Source: an uncultured Clostridia bacterium
GTDB lineage: Bacteria; Bacillota; Clostridia; Christensenellales; UBA1242
Reading direction: 5' to 3'
Assembly (NCBI GenBank): GCA_944362965.1
Contig: CALVTR010000005.1
Coordinates: 35,823 to 99,822 of the forward strand
DNA: 64,000 nt
The translations under genes were made by a program, and so were the position numbers. A model generated the notes under the pieces. That model was given only the letters and a program-made list of their open reading frames with translations. It was not told the DNA's origin and did not search any database. This document shows, one piece after another, positions 1-8,016 of this stretch (positions are counted from its first letter, which is position 1; every line of letters starts with the position of its first letter).

Positions 1-189
1 GTAAACAACTGCGGCTTTGATGGTGTAAATGTTATAAACGCAAGTGGTGAAAGTGCCGAGCAAAGTGTTTTTCATCTCCATTTTCACGTCTTGCCTAGAA
101 AGAAAAATGACGGTATGCATGTTTTCCCATCGCTTAAAAAGAATGACAAAACTTTGGAAGAACTTTGTGAAGAGTTAAAGGTGAAATAG
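1..189 (+). CDS. HIT family nucleotide-binding protein, C-terminal part
   Basis: The window opens inside this gene; only the last 62 codons are present, ending in TAG. The fragment contains HLHFHVLPR, the histidine triad (H-x-H-x-H) that gives the HIT superfamily its name and holds the catalytic histidine for hydrolysis or transfer at a nucleotide alpha-phosphate. Bacterial Hint-type proteins of about 110-140 residues have this motif close to the C-terminus, as here. Substrate cannot be told from the fragment. The stop codon directly abuts the ATG of rnhA, so the two are probably cotranscribed. Family call is firm; exact function is not. Confidence 0.85.
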   Translation, partial: VNNCGFDGVNVINASGESAEQSVFHLHFHVLPRKKNDGMHVFPSLKKNDKTLEELCEELKVK

Positions 190-639
190 ATGAAGCATAT
201 TGTTTTGTATACCGATGGAGCATGTTCGGGCAATCCAGGCAAAGGTGGTTGGGGCGCTATACTTTTCTATAACAACGTAAAAAAAGAGCTATCAGGCGGG
301 GAAGCACAAACCACAAATAATCGTATGGAACTGACCGCTGTTATTAAAGGTTTAGAAGCCCTGAAAGAACCGTGTCAAGTAGACATTTATAGCGATTCAG
401 CCTATGTTGTCAATGCTTTTTTGCAAAATTGGGTAGCAAATTGGCAGGCAAACGGCTGGAAAACAACGAAAGGCAAAGTGCTAAATTTAGATTTATGGCA
501 AAGATTGCTTGAGCTTCTTCAAAAACATGATGTCAGCTGGCATAAGGTTAAAGGACACGCCGATAATGAGTTCAATAATCGCTGCGACGCACTCGCAAGG
601 GGAGAAATCACAAAGATTAAAGATGCAAATGAAAATTAG
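190..639 (+). CDS. rnhA: Ribonuclease HI
   Basis: This enzyme cleaves the RNA strand of RNA-DNA hybrids and removes R-loops and primer RNA in the cytoplasm. The 149-residue protein has the usual length for RNase HI. It starts with a beta strand ending in YTDGACSGNPG (Asp9), followed by MELTAVIKGLEAL (Glu47), YSDSAYVV (Asp69) and a C-terminal NRCDALAR segment (Asp133), which together form the DEDD two-metal site; His123 in VKGHADN is the flexible-loop histidine. The tryptophan-rich basic handle (residues 80-95) seen in the E. coli-type enzyme is present. The start directly abuts the HIT gene. A hairpin terminator follows about 70 bases downstream. Confidence 0.97.
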   Translation: MKHIVLYTDGACSGNPGKGGWGAILFYNNVKKELSGGEAQTTNNRMELTAVIKGLEALKEPCQVDIYSDSAYVVNAFLQNWVANWQANGWKTTKGKVLNLDLWQRLLELLQKHDVSWHKVKGHADNEFNNRCDALARGEITKIKDANEN

Positions 640-711
640 TTTGGAATGTCAAGGCTAAATAAAAATATTCTACTTATAAAAACTTTGCAGCTAAAAAGAT
701 AACATAAAAAT

Positions 712-737
712 AAAGACCATGTTTTTATGGTCTTTTT
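712..737. terminator. Bidirectional intrinsic terminator between rnhA and the DUF4364 gene
   Basis: A 9-bp perfect stem (712-720 with 727-735) with a 6-base loop is followed by T residues and preceded by an A-rich tract, so it can end transcription from both converging genes. Confidence 0.85.
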
Positions 738-792
738 CAATTTGTATTAAGCTTTAATCTAAAATTCTTATATTTTCATAACATAATAGTTT

Positions 793-1350
793 TTAATCAG
801 TGTTGATTAGCTTCTCATATATGGTTTCATAAATAGAAGGAGCATTTATTTTCCACTTGTGTATTGCTTCATTTGCGGCTTGGCGAGAAGGAGCTTTTAT
901 ATTTAAAACAAACATTGGCTGAGTAACGAGCGGCTCATATATTTTTAACTCCACATTATAAGAGCCATCTTCATTTTTAGAATAAGTTGCACTGTATTCC
1001 TGAGAAGATTTAACATTGAGCCTGTTGGCTTGCAAATATGCCGAAATCTCTTCACGCATGGTAAGTGGAATACGCCTATAAAGGTGAGATAAGCATTCGC
1101 GGCCCTCATATGTTAGAGCAAAGAGTTCTTTGCCTTCATTTGCGTCACCTATGGTGTATAAAAGGTTGGTGTCAACAAGGTCGTGTATGATAGCCTTGCA
1201 ATCCATGTAATTTTTAATCCAAGTATTTTTGATACTACAAATATCAAGAATAGAATCTTCTGTCAAAGGTATTTCCATCTTGTCCACAACGAAAAGCATG
1301 ATAAGTTTATCTAAAACGATCTGTTCTTTATCTGTAAGTATCTTATCCAT
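793..1350 (-). CDS. DUF4364 family winged-helix protein
   Basis: The 185-residue protein has the layout of DUF4364 proteins common in Clostridia: an N-terminal winged-helix-like half (LTDKEQIVLDKLIML, then an ITEEG-like segment FALTYEGRECL) and a beta-rich C-terminal half. RIPLTMREEI is a typical family segment. The function of the family is not established; the fold suggests DNA binding, which is inference. It is transcribed against rnhA. It has no recognisable ribosome binding site. A TATAAT box with TGn extension ends only 6 bases before its ATG, so a leaderless transcript is predicted. It is divergent from the next gene, and the two promoters lie back to back. Confidence 0.8.
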   Translation of the reverse strand: MDKILTDKEQIVLDKLIMLFVVDKMEIPLTEDSILDICSIKNTWIKNYMDCKAIIHDLVDTNLLYTIGDANEGKELFALTYEGRECLSHLYRRIPLTMREEISAYLQANRLNVKSSQEYSATYSKNEDGSYNVELKIYEPLVTQPMFVLNIKAPSRQAANEAIHKWKINAPSIYETIYEKLINTD

Positions 1351-1356
1351 TTAAAT

Positions 1357-1384
1357 ATTATAACATGTTTTTTATAGAAATCAA
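1357..1384 (-). promoter_or_regulatory. Promoter of the DUF4364 gene, leaderless geometry
   Basis: On the minus strand the sequence reads TTGATT, 16 bases, then TGT-TATAAT (extended -10), then 6 bases and ATG. The expected transcription start coincides with the start codon. Confidence 0.75.
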
Positions 1385-1413
1385 ATTTTTTTAAATAACT
1401 ATCCTTAAATTGT

Positions 1414-1441
1414 TTGATTTTTTGTCAATGTATGGTAAAAT
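1414..1441 (+). promoter_or_regulatory. Promoter of the acidic-linker protein gene
   Basis: TTGATT at 1414, a 16-base spacer and TAAAAT at 1436-1441. It stands back to back with the DUF4364 promoter. GAGAGG serves as ribosome binding site before the ATG at 1459. Confidence 0.55.
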
Positions 1442-1458
1442 ACAAATGAGAGGTAAAT

Positions 1459-2220
1459 ATGGACCAAAATAAATTAAAAGACTTTTTTGATGCTTGTGAT
1501 GATTTTATAAATTGCAAGTTTTTAGTTGCTGAATATAAACTTCAACGTATGCTTCAAATTCTTGCTTCAAATGAAGAGCTTTGTTCTCTTGTAGGCGAGT
1601 GTCTCGAGCAATTCAATAGAGATAGAGAATTTGCCAAAGCATTTATCCAAGACGGGCATGGAGAGTATATATGTGATATGCCAACAGAAGAGTATAAGAT
1701 TATAGCATTTGTATTTTGCACACTCGTTGATATGGATAATAAGAAGATTGACCTAATAGACTTTATTAAAAGGTTCTATGGCAGAGAAGAAAATCCTTTT
1801 AAGGCTTTTATAAACCAAATGGTTATTCCATTTAGGAATTTGCTTGCTGAAGCTTTTGGCTATCCTAAACTTCCGGTAGAGAATAAAGAGCAACAGTCAG
1901 GGAGTGAAACAAATGAAAATGAAGACGAGTATGAAGATGATGACTATGATGAAAGAGATGACGGTGAAAGCGAAGACGATGACCATAGTGATGACTTTAT
2001 GCGTGTTCAAAAGATAGCTGTCCAGATTATAAGTGAGCTTCAATACTACAACAATTCTCAAAACAATGTGGATGCAATAACTGTATGCAAGGCACTTATA
2101 AAGACAACTGACCTTCGTGATAGTGAAATTACATATTCGCTAGGACTTGCTCTTAAAGCCTGCAAGGCAAAACAGGTTAAGTTTTTAGTTAAAGAAATAT
2201 TAGATATACTTAATATATAG
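1459..2220 (+). CDS. Unknown protein with acidic linker
   Basis: I do not recognise this 253-residue protein. It has no signal peptide or membrane segment. Residues 1-140 look like a helical domain; residues about 143-180 form a very acidic, low-complexity linker rich in E, D and N; residues 180-253 form a second helical segment (VQKIAVQIISELQYY, then ALIKTTDLRDSEITYSLGLALKACK). Two helical domains joined by a charged tether suggest a scaffold or adaptor, but this is inference. It is monocistronic, with its own promoter and a terminator-like hairpin after it. Synthesis looks real: SD-like GAGAGG and a steady coding pattern. Confidence 0.8.
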   Translation: MDQNKLKDFFDACDDFINCKFLVAEYKLQRMLQILASNEELCSLVGECLEQFNRDREFAKAFIQDGHGEYICDMPTEEYKIIAFVFCTLVDMDNKKIDLIDFIKRFYGREENPFKAFINQMVIPFRNLLAEAFGYPKLPVENKEQQSGSETNENEDEYEDDDYDERDDGESEDDDHSDDFMRVQKIAVQIISELQYYNNSQNNVDAITVCKALIKTTDLRDSEITYSLGLALKACKAKQVKFLVKEILDILNI

Positions 2221-2280
2221 TGTTTGCTAAAAAAGAAAAAACAAAATAAGTTAAAATATCAGAGTGGCTTAAATGATGAC

Positions 2281-2318
2281 AAAAACAGTAGGCTTATTTT
2301 AAGTTTGCTGTTTTTTAT
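2281..2318. terminator. Bidirectional terminator between converging genes
   Basis: The stem AAAAACAG (2281-2288) pairs with CTGTTTTT (2308-2315), with an inner CTTA/TAAG pairing and T-runs on both strands. It lies between the acidic-linker gene and the ylbJ-like gene. Confidence 0.65.
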
Positions 2319-2326
2319 TTACTTTA

Positions 2327-3250
2327 TTATAGTAATACAACAATTAAGATAACACTAACTATCGTTGCAAGAATGGCGTGCGTAAATTTTTGCAAAACAA
2401 AAAGTTTTATAGGCATATTAAGTTTATTTAGCATGGTGATAGATTGCAAAATGGTTGAAATTCCACCAAAGCTTATCACAAAAGTGCAGGCGGCAACAGA
2501 CCATACGCTATTTATTGATGAAGAAATATCAATGCATCCCTTTGTAATTTCTATTAACCCTTCAAGAATGCTTGCTAGCGGCGAAGGTAAAAGATTGAAG
2601 ATTGGTGAAAGCGATGTTATAATCACAAAAAATATAGCAATGATTGTGCCAACAGAAATGATGCTTAAAGCAGAATCTAAAACAATACTTGATAGGTCCG
2701 CACTGTTTTTTGATACCTTGTTTTGCAGCGGCGTTTTATCTTCTTTGATGTTGATTTTGCGGTATAAAAGTCCATTTAAAAGTGCACCGATAATATGGGA
2801 AATCATGATGATATAACCGAATGTGGCATTTTTGAGCATACCGATTCCGACTGCACCAATTATAAACATTGGTCCAGACGTAGAGCAAAAACTTGTCATT
2901 TTGAAGGCGTCATTTTTGGTGATTTTTCCTGATTCATACAGGTCAGCTGTCATTTTTGCACCCACTGGGTAACCAGAAATTATGCTCATCAAAAATACAT
3001 AAGACGACACTGCGTGTGCTTTAAAAAGCTTTTCGCAAGGCATGCTGAAAATGTTTGAAAACTTTTCAACTGTGCCTAATTGTGAGAGAACTTTTGTTAA
3101 AAATATAAATGGAAGCACACTTGGCAGCACGTTAAAAGCCCATGCAGTTATGCCATTTAAGGTTTGACTTATATAAAGGTCTGGGAAGATGACCATATTT
3201 ATAATAACAAACACCACAAAAATTGATAAAATTATGCTATATTTTTTCAT
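2327..3250 (-). CDS. ylbJ: YlbJ-like sporulation membrane protein (nucleoside-recognition/Gate fold)
   Basis: This is a 307-residue polytopic membrane protein with about eight hydrophobic segments. MSIISGYPVGAKM and FCSTSGPMFIIGAVGIGML match the conserved loops of YlbJ, a mother-cell membrane protein of endospore formers in the nucleoside-recognition (Gate) superfamily. It is shorter than B. subtilis YlbJ (about 400 residues), mostly at the C-terminal side. In many Clostridia ylbJ lies beside pta-ackA, as here, which supports the name. The start is an ATG preceded by TTGGAGC. Transported substrate is unknown. Confidence 0.75.
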   Translation of the reverse strand: MKKYSIILSIFVVFVIINMVIFPDLYISQTLNGITAWAFNVLPSVLPFIFLTKVLSQLGTVEKFSNIFSMPCEKLFKAHAVSSYVFLMSIISGYPVGAKMTADLYESGKITKNDAFKMTSFCSTSGPMFIIGAVGIGMLKNATFGYIIMISHIIGALLNGLLYRKINIKEDKTPLQNKVSKNSADLSSIVLDSALSIISVGTIIAIFFVIITSLSPIFNLLPSPLASILEGLIEITKGCIDISSSINSVWSVAACTFVISFGGISTILQSITMLNKLNMPIKLFVLQKFTHAILATIVSVILIVVLL

Positions 3251-3266
3251 TTATTGCTCCAAAGAT

Positions 3267-3295
3267 TTGACAAGAAAATTGTAAAATTATATAAT
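3267..3295 (+). promoter_or_regulatory. Consensus promoter of pta-ackA
   Basis: TTGACA (3267-3272), 17-base spacer, TATAAT (3290-3295). This implies a leader of about 135 bases before pta. Confidence 0.75.
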
Positions 3296-3437
3296 AAAAT
3301 TGTGTTTGAGAAAATTATAGATTTTAAGTTAAATAAAAGCCTATAATTATTAAAAAGTAAATATTTAATTGGGCTTGGACTTATTTTTATTTATCAATAA
3401 TTTATTCAGATTACAGCATTTTTAGAAGGGGACAAAT

Positions 3438-4421
3438 ATGAAAATTAAAGAGCTTTATAAAAAGGCGGAACAGCTTAAAAAGACAATAGTTTTTCCTGAA
3501 GCTGGCTTTAGCGATAGGACTATAGAAGCTGTTAAATATATTCAAAAAAAGAAGATTGCACGTCCTATACTCATAGGCGATGAAAGTGCACTCGTTTTAA
3601 GAGATAAATCTCTAATAGAATTTCAGATTATCAATCCAAAGACATTTCAAAACAAAGATGATTTAGCAAAAAGACTATACGAAAAACGTAAAGATAAGGG
3701 CATGACGTTTGAAGAAGCCAAAAAACTTGCAGAAGACCCTTACTACTTTTCAACTTTGCTTGTAGATGCTGGTATGGCTGATGGTATGGTGGCAGGAGCT
3801 GAAGCTTCAACTGCAAATACAGTAAGACCAGCACTCCAAGTTATAAAGGCAAAGAAAAAGGGTGGCATTGTTTCATCTTGTTTCTTGATGTATGGCAAAA
3901 ACAAATTCTTAAAAGATAAGCCTTTAATAATCGCTGACTGTGGTGTTATCATGCACCCAACTGCAGATGAACTTTATCAGATTGCTTGTCAAAGTGTGGA
4001 AACATACAAAAATCTTGGGTTTAAAGATCCAAAAGTTGCCTTTTTATCTTTCTCAAGCAAAGGTTCGGCTAAAGACGAAAGTGTTGAGATCGTGAGGCAA
4101 GCTTATGAAAAATTCAGAAAGACAGGCGTGCCTTGTGATGGAGAACTTCAATTTGATGCTGCTATGGTGCAATCGGTTGCTGCTCATAAAGCTCCAGAGA
4201 GTGCCATTAAAGGCGATGCAAATATCCTTATATTCCCAGACTTGAATAGCGGAAATATTTGTTATAAAACTATGCAGTATATTGGCGGGTTAAACGCAAT
4301 AGGACCTATTTTGCAGGGACTAAATAAACCTGTAAATGACTTGTCTCGTGGTTGCAGCCCAGAAGATATAGTAACAGTAACAGCAGTAACAGTGCTGCAA
4401 ACAATTAAGGAGGAAAAATAA
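3438..4421 (+). CDS. pta: Phosphate acetyltransferase
   Basis: The enzyme interconverts acetyl-CoA plus phosphate and acetyl phosphate plus CoA, the first half of the acetate-forming, ATP-yielding Pta-AckA route of anaerobes. The 327-residue protein is the single-domain PTA_PTB form without the N-terminal DRTGG/AAA extension of E. coli Pta. Family segments visible include VFPEAGFSDRTIEA near the N-terminus, the ADGMVAGAEAST stretch near residue 115-125 and a C-terminal DANILIFPDLNSGNICYK region. AGAAGGGGAC precedes the ATG. Its stop codon abuts the ATG of ackA, so the two are translationally coupled. Confidence 0.95.
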   Translation: MKIKELYKKAEQLKKTIVFPEAGFSDRTIEAVKYIQKKKIARPILIGDESALVLRDKSLIEFQIINPKTFQNKDDLAKRLYEKRKDKGMTFEEAKKLAEDPYYFSTLLVDAGMADGMVAGAEASTANTVRPALQVIKAKKKGGIVSSCFLMYGKNKFLKDKPLIIADCGVIMHPTADELYQIACQSVETYKNLGFKDPKVAFLSFSSKGSAKDESVEIVRQAYEKFRKTGVPCDGELQFDAAMVQSVAAHKAPESAIKGDANILIFPDLNSGNICYKTMQYIGGLNAIGPILQGLNKPVNDLSRGCSPEDIVTVTAVTVLQTIKEEK

Positions 4422-5621
4422 ATGAAAATTTTAGTAATCAATGCAGGTAGTTCATCATTAAAATTTCAACTTTTTGATATGGACAATGAAAAAGTTATTG
4501 CAAAAGGAAACTGCGAAAAGATAGGGCTTGAAGGCTCATTCGTAGGCTATAAAACAACAGGAGATAAAAAGGAAAAGTTTGTAAAACTTCCTGACCATAA
4601 AGCAGCTGTAAAAGCAGTTTTTGACATTTTAACGGACAAGCAAGAAGGTGTAATTAAAGACCTTTCTGAAATAGATGCGGTTGGCCATAGATTTGTTCAA
4701 GGTGGTTGGTTATTTGATAGAAGCATGTTGTTTGATGACGACGTAGTTGAAAAATTAAATCAGCTTACAGACCTTTCGCCGGTGCATGCTCACGCAAATA
4801 TGGCGGGCTATTTAGGTTGTCATGAACTTATGCCAAACACTCCACAAGCGGTTGTATTTGACACAACATTCCATGCAACAATGCCTGCTAAGGCATATAT
4901 GTATGGCATCAAATATGAAGATTATGAAAAATATCACGTAAGAAAGTATGGTTTTCATGGAACAAGCCATAGATATGTTTTAGGCGAAGCTGCAAAGCTT
5001 TTAGGAAAGGATCCTAAAGACGTCAATATAATCACAGTGCATCTTGGCAACGGCTCATCAATAACCGCAATCAAAAATGGTCAAAGCGTAGATACAACAA
5101 TGGGACTTACGCCACTTGAAGGACTTATTATGGGAACTAGATCTGGAGACCTTGACCCAACAGTTGTAAGCTATCTTGGCGAAAAGAAGGGCATGAACGC
5201 AAGTGAAATGGTAAATTACCTTAATAAACAATGTGGTATCTTAGGTGTGAGCGGCGTTTCAAGTGATATGAGAGAATTGAATGCTGCTATTGAGCAAGGA
5301 AATAAGAGGGCAAGACTTGCACTTGACATGCTTATATATAGAGTGAAGAAATTTATAGGCTCTTATATGGCAGTGCTTGGCAGAGTTGACGCTATAGTAT
5401 TCACAGGTGGAATTGGAGAGAACCAAGAAGATTTAAGAGAAGGTGCTCTTGAAGGTATGGAAAACTACGGAATTAAAATTGACGTAGAGAAGAATAACCA
5501 TCTACCACGCGGCAGCGTTGAAGAAATCAGCACAAAGGACTCTAAAGTTAGAGTATTTAGAATACCAACAGATGAAGAGCTTTTGATTGCAAGAGATACA
5601 AAAGCCTTAATAAGCAAATAA
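4422..5621 (+). CDS. ackA: Acetate kinase
   Basis: This kinase transfers phosphate from acetyl phosphate to ADP, giving acetate and ATP. The 399-residue length is standard. Catalytic and binding residues of the ASKHA fold are in place: Asn7 in VINAGSSS, Arg90 in GHRFVQGG, Asp147 in VFDTTFH, His179 in YGFHGTSHRYV, followed by the phosphate loop HLGNGSS and MGTRSGDLDP. A strong AAGGAGG lies inside the end of pta. It is followed by a 445-base non-coding stretch that begins with a long hairpin. Confidence 0.97.
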   Translation: MKILVINAGSSSLKFQLFDMDNEKVIAKGNCEKIGLEGSFVGYKTTGDKKEKFVKLPDHKAAVKAVFDILTDKQEGVIKDLSEIDAVGHRFVQGGWLFDRSMLFDDDVVEKLNQLTDLSPVHAHANMAGYLGCHELMPNTPQAVVFDTTFHATMPAKAYMYGIKYEDYEKYHVRKYGFHGTSHRYVLGEAAKLLGKDPKDVNIITVHLGNGSSITAIKNGQSVDTTMGLTPLEGLIMGTRSGDLDPTVVSYLGEKKGMNASEMVNYLNKQCGILGVSGVSSDMRELNAAIEQGNKRARLALDMLIYRVKKFIGSYMAVLGRVDAIVFTGGIGENQEDLREGALEGMENYGIKIDVEKNNHLPRGSVEEISTKDSKVRVFRIPTDEELLIARDTKALISK

Positions 5622-5989
5622 TCCTTTATCTCAAGTTACTTAGAAATAAATAATTACGATAATACTATAATTTTATTATTATGAAGCGATAAAAAGCTTT
5701 ATGGTAATAAAACTCAGCATATCAAAGTTCTTATTTATGTTAACGCACAATGTTGTCTAGGGAAACATTGCAAAGCTCAAATAATTTAAATTTAATCTAG
5801 CGCGACCTGTGTTTTATTAAGCACGAAGTTTCAAATAAAACAAATTTACTTTAAATCTATATTCTATAGGTGGCTTATAGAAAAAGGTTAGAATGATTAA
5901 AATTGTTGTCATGTTATAAAAGAATAGCTTTAATTTTTATGAAAAAAGGTGAGAGTTATAAATGACTTTATAATAATTTGCAAAAATAC
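5622..5989. other. Non-coding stretch between ackA and the rpmF promoter
   Basis: No open reading frame with a ribosome binding site is visible. It holds two hairpins: a 17-bp stem with G-T pairs (5671-5687 with 5696-5712, 8-base loop) and a perfect 7-bp stem (5748-5754 with 5764-5770). In related genomes a DUF177 (YceD-like) gene commonly precedes rpmF; none is here. A structured small RNA or 3' UTR element is possible but I could not match it to a known RNA family. Confidence 0.5.
5671..5712. repeat. Long inverted repeat after ackA
   Basis: Arms 5671-5687 and 5696-5712 pair over 17 positions if three G-T pairs are allowed; the loop is GATAAAAA. It is not followed by a T-run on either strand, so it does not look like a standard terminator. 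Confidence 0.7.
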
Positions 5990-6018
5990 TTGACAAAAGA
6001 CAAGAAAATTAATATAAT
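5990..6018 (+). promoter_or_regulatory. Perfect-consensus promoter of rpmF
   Basis: TTGACA (5990-5995), 17-base spacer, TATAAT (6013-6018). All 12 hexamer positions match the sigma-A consensus, as expected for a ribosomal protein gene. The leader is about 40 bases. Confidence 0.9.
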
Positions 6019-6066
6019 TAAAAAGCATGATGTATATAAAGATATATTTTTAAGGAGGAAGATACA

Positions 6067-6258
6067 ATGGCAGTTCCAAAGCATAAGGTTTCTAAGGCAA
6101 GAAGAAATTCAAGACACTCTGCAAACTCAAAAGCAGTTATGCCTACACTTGTTGAATGCCCACAATGTCACGAAATGAAAAAGCCACACACAGTTTGCAA
6201 GAAGTGTGGAACATATAAGGGTGAAACCGTAATTGAAATGAAAGAAGAAAAGAAATAA
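6067..6258 (+). CDS. rpmF: Ribosomal protein bL32
   Basis: This is a 63-residue large-subunit ribosomal protein. It begins MAVPKHKVSKARRNSRHS, the typical bL32 N-terminus, and has a zinc-ribbon with Cys31-x2-Cys34 and Cys44-x2-Cys47, so it is the zinc-binding form. AAGGAGG precedes the start at good spacing. A longer overlapping reading frame in another phase (5978-6178) is spurious. Here rpmF is a single-gene unit with its own promoter and terminator rather than joined to plsX. Confidence 0.97.
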   Translation: MAVPKHKVSKARRNSRHSANSKAVMPTLVECPQCHEMKKPHTVCKKCGTYKGETVIEMKEEKK

Positions 6259-6267
6259 ATGATTTAA

Positions 6268-6302
6268 AGCTCTCCGCAAGATTTTCTTGGAGAGTTTTTA
6301 TT
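6268..6302 (+). terminator. Terminator of rpmF
   Basis: The stem CTCTCC (6270-6275) pairs with GGAGAG (6289-6294), extended by an inner AAGA/TCTT pairing, followed by TTTTTATTTTT. Confidence 0.85.
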
Positions 6303-6588
6303 TTTGTGCTTCAGCTATTATGTCTGCCATACAAAATACGATATATGCTATTATTTACGCAAGACATAATATCATATATAGTGTTTATAGTGTTTTTCGC
6401 ATTTTTTATGGTATGCAAGGCAGAATAGAAAAAATTTAAACTGATTTTCAAAAAGGAAAAACAAATAGTTGCATATTTTTTTTATTTTTGTTATCATAAA
6501 TTTGATTACAAATGTTATATTTTAAATCATATTAAAATTTAAAATCTATTGTTTATCTAAATTAAATTAATCAAAGGAGACTTTAGTT
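6303..6588. other. AT-rich intergenic region before plsX
   Basis: No gene or clear structure is visible in these bases. The plsX promoter presumably lies in the very AT-rich half after 6470, but no good -35/-10 pair at proper spacing stands out. AAAGGAGAC is the plsX ribosome binding site. Confidence 0.5.
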
Positions 6589-7596
6589 ATGAAAGTAGTT
6601 GTAGATGCTTTTGGCGGCGATAACGCTCCACTTGAAGTTGTTGAAGGGGCTATACTTGCATTAAAAAAGCATAAAGACCTTGAAGTTATATTATGCGGAA
6701 AGGAAGATAAAATAAAAGAAATCTTGAATGGACGAGATGAGCGAGTTGAAATAGTAAACGCTAGTGAAGTTATAACTAATGATGACGTTCCAACTGATGC
6801 TATAAGACATAAAAAAGACTCTTCGCTTGTTGTTGCATATGACGTGCTAAAAAATAGAGGAGATGTTATTGGGCTTGTTACTGCAGGAAGCACAGGTGCT
6901 GTTCTTGCAGGCGCAATAATGAAGATTGGAAGAATTAAGGGTATTTCAAGACCTGCTCTTGCTCCAATACTTCCAACGAAAAAGGACACTGACGTTATTA
7001 TTATTGATAGTGGTGCAAATATAGACTGCAAACCTATCAATCTTTTGCATTTTGCATTGATGGGGTCTGCTTACTATTCAATAATATATAATAAGGAAGC
7101 TCCAAGAGTTGCTCTTCTTAACAATGGTGTTGAAGATGAAAAGGGTAATGAACTTGCTAAGGAAACATTTCCACTATTAAAAAATGCTCCAATCAACTTC
7201 ATTGGAAATAGAGAAGGATTTGACTTTATGAGCGGCGATGTTGACGTTATGGTTACCGATGGCTTTGCTGGCAACGCACTACTAAAGGGAACCGAAGGTG
7301 CTGTTACTGCCGTTATTTCAATTCTTAAGAAGAGCATAAAGTCTCATTTTTGGAGCAAAGTGGGTTATCTTTTCATGGGTAAAACATTTAAGGAAATCAA
7401 GGCAAGAGTTGACGTTCAAAAGAAGCATGCAGGCTCACCACTTCTTGGTTGCAAGAAACTTGTTGTTAAAAATCATGGCGGTTGCAATCGAGCCAATATT
7501 TGTGCGTCTATTGAACAGACTATGAAGCTTCATGAAAACAATCTTAATAAAAAGATTGAAGACGCTATTGCAAATCTAAATTTAACTGAAGAATAA
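6589..7596 (+). CDS. plsX: Phosphate acyltransferase PlsX
   Basis: PlsX converts acyl-ACP to acyl-phosphate, the donor for PlsY in membrane phospholipid synthesis; it acts as a soluble, membrane-associated enzyme. The 335-residue protein has the usual length and starts MKVVVDAFGGDNAP, the PlsX signature, followed by GLVTAGSTGAVLAGA and a C-terminal HGGCNRANICASI segment. An AAAGGAG ribosome binding site is present. The canonical downstream partners fabD, fabG and acpP are absent; a 420-base non-coding stretch leads to rnc instead. Confidence 0.96.
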   Translation: MKVVVDAFGGDNAPLEVVEGAILALKKHKDLEVILCGKEDKIKEILNGRDERVEIVNASEVITNDDVPTDAIRHKKDSSLVVAYDVLKNRGDVIGLVTAGSTGAVLAGAIMKIGRIKGISRPALAPILPTKKDTDVIIIDSGANIDCKPINLLHFALMGSAYYSIIYNKEAPRVALLNNGVEDEKGNELAKETFPLLKNAPINFIGNREGFDFMSGDVDVMVTDGFAGNALLKGTEGAVTAVISILKKSIKSHFWSKVGYLFMGKTFKEIKARVDVQKKHAGSPLLGCKKLVVKNHGGCNRANICASIEQTMKLHENNLNKKIEDAIANLNLTEE

Positions 7597-8016
7597 TTTT
7601 TAAATTTAGCAAGCTTTAAAGCTTTAAAAATTAAAAGAAAACCTTGAATTGTGTATTTTATTATAATTATTTTTTTATAACTATTATATTTTAAATATCT
7701 CAATAAATCTGTATTTCTATTTTTATTAATAAACATTTATATATGCTAGCTTATTTAATACAAAGTTTTTGATTGATTCTCAAAATGTCTGTATGAGAGT
7801 AGAATATATGTTTTTATGTTGAAAATAGATTGCGAGCTATAATCATTATTTGGAAGCAGCTAATATAGATAAATTATTAGCTGATTTTATTTTTATTTAA
7901 TTTGGAGCTTGCAAGTGGTTTCTAAATGTGATAAGATTATAAAAGGATAAGGCAGGATAAACTTTATTGTTGCGTTTGATAAAGGATTGTCTATATTATC
8001 AAGAAAAAGGATTAAC
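7597..8016. other. Non-coding stretch in the usual acpP position
   Basis: Between plsX and rnc most Firmicutes carry acpP, often with fab genes. No reading frame with the DSL phosphopantetheine motif is visible. The stretch is very AT-rich and ends with a convincing terminator hairpin at 7857-7883, about 130 bases before rnc, so some RNA is terminated here: either the plsX 3' UTR or a small transcript starting near 7700-7800. I found no remnant of a coding gene. Confidence 0.5.
7857..7895 (+). terminator. Terminator upstream of rnc
   Basis: A perfect 9-bp stem, CAGCTAATA (7857-7865) with TATTAGCTG (7875-7883), 9-base loop, then ATTTTATTTTTATTT. Confidence 0.75.

Noticed and set aside
5978-6178. 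66-residue frame ahead of and overlapping rpmF
   Set aside because: It starts inside the rpmF promoter, lies in another phase and shows no family; rpmF itself is unmistakable.
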